DNA of 64,000 bases. It comes from Psychrobacter sp. M13 (GTDB lineage Bacteria; Pseudomonadota; Gammaproteobacteria; Pseudomonadales; Moraxellaceae). Under the pieces are notes generated by a model. It made no database searches and had not been told where the DNA came from. It worked only from the letters and a program-made list of their open reading frames with translations. Shown here one piece after another: positions 25,842 to 33,366 of the stretch; the stretch's first letter is position 1; each line of letters starts with the position of its first letter. Location of the stretch: NCBI RefSeq assembly GCF_030718935.1, contig NZ_CP132194.1, forward strand, positions 2,604,001 through 2,668,000, in the 5' to 3' direction. The position numbers and the translations under genes are program-made.

Positions 25842-26501
25842 CTAATAACAGCTCATATAATCTGACAAATCAAGGCGCTGAGTGGCGACATTGACTGGCT
25901 GGTGGCTAGTCATTACTATCGCTCCACCTGCCTGCGCAAACTCTTGCAGGCGCATCTGCATGCGAGCTACCATATCGACATCGAGCGCTGTAAAAGGCTC
26001 ATCAAGTAACCATAGTGGCGTGACATCAGCGGTCAATAAGTATAAGCGCGCCAAAGTCACTCGGCGGGTTTGCCCTGCGGATAAATGACTTGAGCTAATC
26101 GTCTCAAATCCTTGCAGACCTACCCAAGCCAATGCTTCATCGATATCGTCGATGCTGGGTGTAATACCATACAGATTAAGCAAAAACATTAGGTTTTGCG
26201 CTACCGTCAGACTGGTATTAATGCCTAACTGATGTGAGACATATAACGGCTGCACGGGGACGCCGGCCTGCCCTTTATAATGGATATCTCCTGTCAACAC
26301 TGGTAATAGACCTGCTAGCTGCATCAGCAAAGTGGTTTTTCCAGTACCATTAGCACCAACCAAATGACAGATATCACCTGCCATTAAGGATAGCTTGACC
26401 TGCTCACACAAAGGCGTCTCGCCGCGTTGAACACTCAGCTGCTCAAACTCTAAAATAGAGGGCCTCGCAGATTCTGTTATAGATAGAGACGATGCCGTCA
26501 T
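25842..26501 (-). CDS. ccmA: Heme exporter ATPase CcmA
   Basis: CcmA is the ABC ATPase of the cytochrome c maturation apparatus. In 219 residues it shows Walker A GANGTGKTT, signature LSAGQ, Walker B LWLLDEPFTALD and switch histidine TSHQP. The length fits CcmA (about 205). GAGG lies five bases before the ATG. It is the first gene of the ccm block, and the promoter is expected in the short divergent region 26502-26615. Confidence 0.92.
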   Translation of the reverse strand: MTASSLSITESARPSILEFEQLSVQRGETPLCEQVKLSLMAGDICHLVGANGTGKTTLLMQLAGLLPVLTGDIHYKGQAGVPVQPLYVSHQLGINTSLTVAQNLMFLLNLYGITPSIDDIDEALAWVGLQGFETISSSHLSAGQTRRVTLARLYLLTADVTPLWLLDEPFTALDVDMVARMQMRLQEFAQAGGAIVMTSHQPVNVATQRLDLSDYMSCY

Positions 26502-26615
26502 CCAAACCTCTTATTATTTTTTCGATGAGCAATAAATATTCACCAGAAATAAATACTATCTCCAGGGCATAATAGGCTATGCTTACCCTCACAGTATAAC
26601 AAATTGCCGACGACT

Positions 26616-27722
26616 ATGACCTCAAATATGACCTCAAAAGATATGCAAAACCTGACTGCAAATAATATTAGCAACCAAAGCCAAAGCCATGCATCTAAAA
26701 ACTCAATATCTACATCTACTGCCTCTATAGCAAACCTAGATGGCCTTATCGAAGCGCAAGTTAGCTTTATGCAGCACTGGTTGCGTGAGCAGGCACAGTC
26801 GCTTACTGTGCAAGCATGGCAATGGCTGGGCGAGCAGCCGATAAGCCGCTACATCAAGAGTGATGACCTACAATATATCATCAAGGACTGGTTATTGTCC
26901 CAGCCGATGAGCGAGGTTATGCGTAAAGATATTCGTGATATCCTGCACAGTGTTATCTATCATCCTATCAATGACACTGTACCATTATCTGAGCTTATTG
27001 ATGACGGTCAAATAGATACCGTTGCGCATTATATCGGCAGTCATGAGCAGCAGCGCAGTATACTTATTCATACTTTAATCGGTAATGAAACCTTTGCTGA
27101 CTTATTAACTCAAACTCTCTATCACGCCATCAACGACTTTATGGAGAACACTTTAGATAAAGCTGGCGGTGTCGGTAAACTTATGAAAATGGGGCGCAGC
27201 TCGTTTGAGAAAGCGACCAATCGCAACCTTGATGAAAAGCTGCAAACTTATCTAAATCGTAATATAAAAGACTTAGCTCGCCGCGCTGAAGCGAATGCGC
27301 AAGAGCATCTATCTAATGAAGAAGTCGCCCGTCTACTGATTACTGGCTGGGCGCGTATCAAAGATCAGCCGATCAGTCATATTCAGACTTATCTTAATGC
27401 TGATCCTGATAATGGCAGCATCTATCATCTTGAGGCTAGCGTGCAGCAGAGCTATGAGCGCCTGCGGGTATCGCCCTATCTGCACAGCCTGATTACTATT
27501 GGAGTAACGACTTGGTATGACGCCCATCAAACCGATACCTTTGCCAGCTTAGCGGCCAGCTTAAATATTGATGAGGCCGCGATATCTCAGCTCAGCATCG
27601 CCCTACTTCCCCTAGCGCATGATGCTATCGACAGCCCTTGGTTTGGTGCCCATATCCGCGAGATGCTGCAAGCCTTTTATAATCAGGCCACCATTACAGA
27701 TAGCTTTACTTTTAATGAATAA
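26616..27722 (+). CDS. Hypothetical protein, helical, unrecognised
   Basis: I do not recognise this protein of about 368 residues. It is soluble by appearance, mostly helical, with a Ser/Thr/Asn-rich first 40 residues, repeated amphipathic Leu/Ile-rich helices, and a basic central stretch (LDKAGGVGKLMKMGRSSFEKATNRN, about 185-210). No signal peptide, catalytic motif or transmembrane helix was seen. The start is uncertain: ATGs at 26616 and 26628 and a TTG at 26604 all lack a clear ribosome-binding site. It is divergent from ccmA and lies upstream of the YbjN-like gene on the same strand. Confidence 0.7.
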   Translation: MTSNMTSKDMQNLTANNISNQSQSHASKNSISTSTASIANLDGLIEAQVSFMQHWLREQAQSLTVQAWQWLGEQPISRYIKSDDLQYIIKDWLLSQPMSEVMRKDIRDILHSVIYHPINDTVPLSELIDDGQIDTVAHYIGSHEQQRSILIHTLIGNETFADLLTQTLYHAINDFMENTLDKAGGVGKLMKMGRSSFEKATNRNLDEKLQTYLNRNIKDLARRAEANAQEHLSNEEVARLLITGWARIKDQPISHIQTYLNADPDNGSIYHLEASVQQSYERLRVSPYLHSLITIGVTTWYDAHQTDTFASLAASLNIDEAAISQLSIALLPLAHDAIDSPWFGAHIREMLQAFYNQATITDSFTFNE

Positions 27723-27843
27723 AAACCAATGACTAAAAATATAGTCGCTAAAAGCTGATTGCCAATAGCTAATCGTTAATCGTTAAATACTAATGAGCGC
27801 TTACCCTTTTTATCAAAAGTCTGAAAATTATGAGTTAATCTTT

Positions 27844-28563
27844 ATGAGTGACGATCCTAAGCTTACTTTATGGCAAAAGCTCAAACGCCTGCTGACCAGC
27901 GCCGCACCGCAGTCGATTATAGATGCTGTAGATGAGCCTCAGGATTCATCACTAGTAGACTCCATTAACTCTAAGAGCTCTATTCACCCTGACAGTAGGG
28001 CCAAAGTATCTTTAGTCAAGCAGATTAATACTGAGTCGACGCCTGTTATCGACTATCTCAAACGCTACTTAGATAATAAGCAGTGGCACTATACTCACTA
28101 TCGCCCCAGAAAAAACGACCCGCAAAAGTCTCATCATCTCTCCCTACGGATGCGTAGCAAAAAGCTCGACTGTGGTTATATGTTTCGAGTACAAGAAAAA
28201 AACGCGTTGTTAGCACTCTACGGGGTGTTGCCCTTTGTGATACCAGAGAGCCATCAAAACGCTGCTATACTGCTGATAACTCAGATCAACTATGACATGC
28301 TCATTGGCAATCTTGAGCTAGATACCCGTGATGGTGAGCTGCGCTATAAAAACGCTCTCGATGTTGAAGCCGTTGGTATGAATGACGCCACTATTGAGTA
28401 TTTACTACAGAGCGTAATTGCGATGACTACCGTCGCTTATGAGATATTTGGTGACTTAGTCGATACACAAGATCCAAGTGAAGATATAGCAACGCTACTC
28501 AGTGAGCTACGCCTGCAAGCGGATGCTAGAGTATTCTTTTTACCCTCACAAAAGAGGCAGTAA
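27844..28563 (+). CDS. YbjN-domain protein
   Basis: This is a putative YbjN-family protein, a small alpha/beta fold linked to sensory regulation and chaperone-like functions in E. coli. Family features are a helix that begins LITQINYDMLIGNLELD (about 162-178), followed by DGELRYKNALDVEAVG and a long amphipathic helix ending VAYEIFGDLV. The ATG at 27844 is chosen (239 residues); an upstream ATG at 27793 would add 17 residues but has no ribosome-binding site. The first 80 residues are poorly conserved-looking and hydrophilic. Its role here is unknown. Confidence 0.62.
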   Translation: MSDDPKLTLWQKLKRLLTSAAPQSIIDAVDEPQDSSLVDSINSKSSIHPDSRAKVSLVKQINTESTPVIDYLKRYLDNKQWHYTHYRPRKNDPQKSHHLSLRMRSKKLDCGYMFRVQEKNALLALYGVLPFVIPESHQNAAILLITQINYDMLIGNLELDTRDGELRYKNALDVEAVGMNDATIEYLLQSVIAMTTVAYEIFGDLVDTQDPSEDIATLLSELRLQADARVFFLPSQKRQ

Positions 28564-28667
28564 TCGCTGCATAAAGCTACTATTCTCCTACTCTACCAAT
28601 GATTGTTTTAGCTAAAATTACACTATTAAAAAACTATTAATTTTTTGAAAGGATGCTCTTTAATTCT

Positions 28668-29585
28668 ATGCTAAAAATCGCCTATTCCGAGATCTTTCGG
28701 TATTCCGTACCCGAGAAACACCGCTTCCCTATGCAGAAATACACGATGATTCCTGAGCGCTTGCTATCTGAGGGCACTATCACTACGGCGAACTTCTTTG
28801 CCCCTAAGCGCTTGAGCGAAGCTGAGATTTTGACCACCCATACCCCTGAGTATTGGTATAAGCTCAAAACTCAGACGTTAACGCCAAAAGAGGCGCGACC
28901 TATTGGTTTTGAGATGACACCAGCTTTGGTCGATCGCGGTCGTCATATCGCTCACGCTACTTATGAATGCGCGTTATACGCTCAGCAATATGGTGTGGCT
29001 ATGAACGTTGCAGGTGGCACTCATCATTCTTTTGCCGATCACGGCGAAGGATTTTGTGTATTCAATGACGTCTGTATCGCTAGCAATTTGTTATTAAATC
29101 GCGGGCAAGCGCAGAAGATATTAGTCGTGGATTTGGACGTGCATCAAGGCAATGGTAACGCCAGCATCATGGCGGATGAGCCTCGGGTGTTTGTCTTTAG
29201 TATGCATGGCGCAAAGAACTACCCGTTTCGTAAACAGCTATCAGATCTAGACATCGAGCTGGATAATGACACAGGTGATGAGGAATATTTGCAGATTTTG
29301 ACAGAGACTTTACCACGATTAATAACAGAGGTCGCGCCAGATATGATCTTTTATCAATCTGCGGTTGATGTGCTAGCGACTGATAAACTAGGGAAATTAG
29401 GACTAACGCAGGCGGGCTGCATGGCGCGTGATGACTATGTGTTGCGTACGGCTAAAGCGGCTAATATACCCGTCGCTATCGTCATGGGCGGCGGCTATTC
29501 GGAAGATATTGAGGATGTGGTCGAGGCGCATTGCAACACCTTTCGGGTGGCGCAGCAGATATATTTTAGTGAAACGGCTAGCTAG
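28668..29585 (+). CDS. Histone-deacetylase-family protein (class IV-like)
   Basis: This is a zinc-dependent deacetylase of the HDAC/acetylpolyamine amidohydrolase superfamily, most like the HDAC11-type bacterial branch. In 305 residues it has the general-base pair H119-H120 (GGTHHSF), zinc ligands D157 and H159 (DLDVHQGNG), the third zinc ligand D239 (ATDKLG), and the transition-state tyrosine Y277 (GGGYS). The ATG at 28668 is preferred because GAAAGG abuts the alternative ATG at 28653. The substrate is unknown; acetylated proteins, acetoin or polyamines are possible. Confidence 0.86.
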   Translation: MLKIAYSEIFRYSVPEKHRFPMQKYTMIPERLLSEGTITTANFFAPKRLSEAEILTTHTPEYWYKLKTQTLTPKEARPIGFEMTPALVDRGRHIAHATYECALYAQQYGVAMNVAGGTHHSFADHGEGFCVFNDVCIASNLLLNRGQAQKILVVDLDVHQGNGNASIMADEPRVFVFSMHGAKNYPFRKQLSDLDIELDNDTGDEEYLQILTETLPRLITEVAPDMIFYQSAVDVLATDKLGKLGLTQAGCMARDDYVLRTAKAANIPVAIVMGGGYSEDIEDVVEAHCNTFRVAQQIYFSETAS

Positions 29586-29734
29586 TTTTTTTGTTGAATA
29601 TAGATATCATCTTGTAAAATAATCAAGTGAGTAATTTTGATAAGTAGCTTGGGTGGTAACCCACGGATTATATTGCAATTATAGAATATGAGTTTCTTGA
29701 TAGTCGATAAAGTAAAGTAATAGGACAATTTTAT

Positions 29735-29941
29735 ATGGCAAAACTACTGATTGGTTTAGGAGTAGTGTTAGTTATAGTTGGTATCATTTGGCTGCTATTT
29801 CCAAGCGCTTTTTCTTGGATTGGTAATATGCCAGGAGACATCAAACACACCTCAGGCAATACCCGCGTGTACTTCCCGATTGTCTCTATGATTATCATAA
29901 GTATAGTAGCGACTATCGTCTTAAACTTATTCAATCGTTAA
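29735..29941 (+). CDS. DUF2905 small membrane protein
   Basis: This is a 68-residue inner-membrane protein of the DUF2905 family. It has two transmembrane helices (about 4-22 and 47-66) around a conserved-looking loop with GNMPGDIKHTSGNTRVYFPI, which is the family signature as I recall it. TAGGA lies upstream of the ATG. It is monocistronic and its function is unknown. Confidence 0.83.
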   Translation: MAKLLIGLGVVLVIVGIIWLLFPSAFSWIGNMPGDIKHTSGNTRVYFPIVSMIIISIVATIVLNLFNR

Positions 29942-29993
29942 AGGTATCGCTAAACATACAGAGTCAGACACTTTATTGCTCTAGGGCCTTGTT

Positions 29994-30776
29994 CTACAAA
30001 AACGCCGTAATTCCCTGCCAGCCTACCCGCAATCCAAGTACTGTCAAAATCACCAAAATAAGCTGACGAAAACGCGCTTGTGGCAGGTAACGACGCATAC
30101 GAATACCGATCAATAGCGCTACAACGGATAAGACACTAAGTAGCGCAATTAATTGCCACTCTCCATGGCTTAGCGCCATAATAGGCTCACGTAGGACGAT
30201 AATTTGCGCGATTTTGCCTAATAGATAACACATATTACCGACTTTGGCGATGGTGTTTTTATCGTCGCTGGCAGACAACAGATACATCATCAATATCGTT
30301 GACATGGCATTGGTCGAGCCGCCAATAATACCTGCGCTAAACCCTACGATGATCAGCACAGGCTTGGTATTGGGTAGCTTAATTTGCTTGCCCAGTAAGC
30401 TGCTGATAACGTAATAGCCAATCACCGCCGCTAGCAGCAGTAGAATATAAGCGCTATCTACGATTAGCAGTAACTTGGCACCCAAGATACTGCCAAGCAG
30501 ACTGGTTAACGCGAGCAGCCAATAGCGCCTGCCATAATAAATGAAGTTTTGCCAAATAGTGCGCTCGCCACCCGCCAGCCAAGTCATAGCATTGAGTAGT
30601 AAGGATGGAAAAATCACAAGGACAATGGCATACGGTAAGGGATACATGCTGGCCAAAGCCGTGGTCGTTACTAATGTGACTCCCAATCCACTTATGCCAT
30701 GTAGTAGCGATGCCAGCGCAAAAATCGCCATCAGTAATAGCGTCTGCGTGCTGTCGCTATCGACCGCGGCTGTCAT
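29994..30776 (-). CDS. TauE/SafE (TSUP) family permease
   Basis: This is a sulfite exporter TauE/SafE-family membrane protein of 260 residues with about eight hydrophobic helices and the duplicated TSUP pattern (HGISGLGVTLV near residue 27; GFSAGIIGGSTNAMSTILMMYLL near 155). TSUP members move small organosulfur or carboxylate anions; the substrate cannot be inferred. It lies 50 bases downstream of coaBC on the same strand. Confidence 0.82.
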   Translation of the reverse strand: MTAAVDSDSTQTLLLMAIFALASLLHGISGLGVTLVTTTALASMYPLPYAIVLVIFPSLLLNAMTWLAGGERTIWQNFIYYGRRYWLLALTSLLGSILGAKLLLIVDSAYILLLLAAVIGYYVISSLLGKQIKLPNTKPVLIIVGFSAGIIGGSTNAMSTILMMYLLSASDDKNTIAKVGNMCYLLGKIAQIIVLREPIMALSHGEWQLIALLSVLSVVALLIGIRMRRYLPQARFRQLILVILTVLGLRVGWQGITAFL

Positions 30777-30826
30777 AGTGCTAAGACCATAGCACTAAAA
30801 GGGAAGCGACTGTAGCGACAACCCAA

Positions 30827-32233
30827 TTAGCCACGTCGATGCTGCCAGATGGTCTCACCAATGATGGTAGTGAGCCGCTTAGCAATATCATCTTTACTGG
30901 CTTTATCTAAGTTTATGGCCTCGCGCTCGTAGTCTTTGGCAAAAAATACTTGCATAGCATTATCGTCGCTCGCAAAGCCAATATCTGCGCGTGAGACATC
31001 ATTACAAGCGATGATATCTAAGTCTTTTGCGACTAATTTACCACGCGCATAATGCTCGACATCTTGCGTTTCAGCAGCAAAACCTACGACAAATAATTGG
31101 GGATGCGACAAGGAAATCGTTGCCAAAATATCAGGATTTTTAACGAGGCTTAAGCTCATAGTATCCTGAGTCTTTTTGATTTTTTGTGGGGCAGCTTCCT
31201 CAGTACGGTAATCCGCGACCGCAGCGGTTGCGATAAAGATATCAGCCGTTAGAGGTTGCTGCTCATTACTGTGGTGGTTATGAGTATCGCTAGGATGGTC
31301 ATCGCCACAATCGCACTCTCCATTTTGATGGTTATGATCATGATGGTGGTCGTGCATATGGTCGTGGTTGTGATTATTTAGAGAGTGATCGTGTGCCAAG
31401 GAGGATAGACTAGATAACATGATGGGATGAGTGCCGTCTACACACTGCTGAGCAGCTATTAGCATATCTTGCGCAGATAATACATCAATACGCGTTGCAC
31501 CAAGCGGTGTTGGCAGAGCGACTTTACCACCTACCACAAGTATTACTTTAGCGCCTGCTTCAATACAAGCGCGCGTCAAAGCAAAGCCCATCTTCCCTGA
31601 GGAATGGTTAGATAAATAGCGCACGGGGTCGATAGCTTCAACGGTAGGCCCTGCGGTAATGACTACAATCTTGTCTGCTAATAATTGTGCTGTCATCTGC
31701 TGCGCACAAAACAGTTGCACCTCAGCCAATAACTGCTCAGGTTCAGGTAGTCTGCCCGCACCCACATCACCGCACGCCTGCTCGCCACTGGCAGGCTCAA
31801 TCATATAGTAATTCATATCACGCAATGTCTGCACATTTAGGGTCACGGCTGGATGCGCCCACATCTGCTGATTCATCGCTGGCGCAATAATCACAGGCGC
31901 AGTAGTAGCCAAGCAAACGGTGGTCAATAAGTCATCGGCCATACCCATCGCAAGCCTTGCTAAAGTATTGGCAGAGGCAGGTGCAATGATGATTAGCTCC
32001 GCCCATTTAGCCAGCTCAATATGACCCATACCCGCCTCAGCTTGCTCATCAAGCAAAGAGGTATGCACTTCATTACCCGTCAAAGCCTGCAAAGTCAGCG
32101 GTGTGATAAAGGCTTGCGCTCCAGTCGTCATAATAACCCGCACTTCAAACCCCGCCTTAACCAAAAGACGTGCAAAAATAGCAGATTTATAAGCGGCAAT
32201 ACCACCAGTAATAGCCAGTACAATGTTTTTCAT
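30827..32233 (-). CDS. coaBC: Bifunctional CoaBC with His-rich insert
   Basis: This is a bifunctional phosphopantothenoylcysteine decarboxylase / phosphopantothenate-cysteine ligase of coenzyme A synthesis. The CoaC domain (1-180) has H71 (GHIELAKWA), the PAMN motif with N121, and C154 (EQACGDVGAGR), matching E. coli H75, N125 and C158. The CoaB domain starts near 190 (TAGPTVEAIDPVR) and continues through AAVADYR and KIKK (351-354). Between them, at 281-321, lies an insert with 15 histidines plus the C-D-C triad 307-309. This explains the 468-residue length against about 406 in E. coli. The flanks stay in frame. radC lies divergently upstream, a common neighbourhood. Confidence 0.94.
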   Translation of the reverse strand: MKNIVLAITGGIAAYKSAIFARLLVKAGFEVRVIMTTGAQAFITPLTLQALTGNEVHTSLLDEQAEAGMGHIELAKWAELIIIAPASANTLARLAMGMADDLLTTVCLATTAPVIIAPAMNQQMWAHPAVTLNVQTLRDMNYYMIEPASGEQACGDVGAGRLPEPEQLLAEVQLFCAQQMTAQLLADKIVVITAGPTVEAIDPVRYLSNHSSGKMGFALTRACIEAGAKVILVVGGKVALPTPLGATRIDVLSAQDMLIAAQQCVDGTHPIMLSSLSSLAHDHSLNNHNHDHMHDHHHDHNHQNGECDCGDDHPSDTHNHHSNEQQPLTADIFIATAAVADYRTEEAAPQKIKKTQDTMSLSLVKNPDILATISLSHPQLFVVGFAAETQDVEHYARGKLVAKDLDIIACNDVSRADIGFASDDNAMQVFFAKDYEREAINLDKASKDDIAKRLTTIIGETIWQHRRG

Positions 32234-32398
32234 AGGCGTAGCGTTACTATAGATAGTTGAAAGATAATTGAGAAAAGATAAAAAGATAAAATTGCGCTTA
32301 TAGTAACAATTATGAGATAAGTTAGGTAAGGTTTTATTTGGTTATCTAATCGACTGCGTAAATTTTATAAATTTATAACTTTTAATTAAGGAATGATA

Positions 32399-33082
32399 AT
32401 GGCTATCAAAGACTGGCACGAAGACGATAGACCACGTGAGAAACTTCTGAAGTTTGGTGCCAGTCAGTTATCGGATGCTGAGATATTGGCGATATTTCTG
32501 CGTACGGGCACTCAGTCGCAGTCTGCTATCGAATTAGCGCGCTACTTAATCGATCATTTTGGCACCTTAGCTGAGTTGCTTGCAGCGCCAAAAGAGACCG
32601 TCTTAGCCTGTCACGGTATCGGCCCTGCCAAATACGCGCAAATGCTGGCATCCTTAGAGATGGGTACGCGCTATCTCAATAGTCAACTCAAGACAGGACA
32701 AGCGCTGGGACGCTCGCAGGTGGTCAAAGACTATATCAGCACGCAACTGCGGGGTGAGACGCGTGAAGTATTTGCTGTACTCTGTCTAGATAATTCGCTC
32801 AACTTACTTAACTTTGAGATACTGTTTACAGGCGGTCTATCTTCATGCTCCGTCTGTATCAAACATGTCTTGCGTCATGCCCTCAATCACGCTGCTAGCC
32901 AGCTGATTATCGCTCATAATCATCCTCATACTGACGCTAAACCCTCAACTGCTGATAATTTATTAACTTATGAATTAAAAAAGGCTTGCGACCTAATAGA
33001 TCTAGCCTTGATTGATCACATCATTGTCGGTCGCAATGATACGCTATCATATGCTGAGAGCAGCTTGACGCCTTTTGACTAA
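32399..33082 (+). CDS. radC: RadC-family JAMM/MPN+ protein
   Basis: This is a RadC-type protein of 227 residues. It has a helix-hairpin-helix-like segment (CHGIGPAKYAQ, 71-81) and a JAMM metal motif with H173 and H175 (HNHPH), S183 and D186. Despite the name, a role in DNA repair is not established. AAGGA abuts an ATG at 32393 and lies six bases before the ATG at 32399, so the latter is chosen. It is divergent from coaBC. Confidence 0.92.
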   Translation: MAIKDWHEDDRPREKLLKFGASQLSDAEILAIFLRTGTQSQSAIELARYLIDHFGTLAELLAAPKETVLACHGIGPAKYAQMLASLEMGTRYLNSQLKTGQALGRSQVVKDYISTQLRGETREVFAVLCLDNSLNLLNFEILFTGGLSSCSVCIKHVLRHALNHAASQLIIAHNHPHTDAKPSTADNLLTYELKKACDLIDLALIDHIIVGRNDTLSYAESSLTPFD

Positions 33083-33366
33083 TTATTTGATACTTATCAC
33101 AAAATAGGATTAAGCTCTTATATTACTATTAAAAATAATACATATTATTGACATAGGATTGCATTTTTGTCCTTGATAGTTGATAAAACAAGTTTCATAG
33201 TAGTAGACATATATTTTTTAGTTATAGAATAAGTATTTTTGGCATAACTAGTATTTAGCTTAACAAATAGTATCTAGCTTAAATACTGCATCAAAGCTTT
33301 AGGGCTATTCAAAATCTTATCTATCCATTGGCATAATTTTAATGCTGTTTTATCAAGGAGAGTGTC

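Noticed and set aside
31270..31393. The His-rich part of coaBC as a frameshift or misassembly
   Set aside because: Both flanks are in the same frame and match CoaB on either side, so an in-frame insert is the simpler reading.
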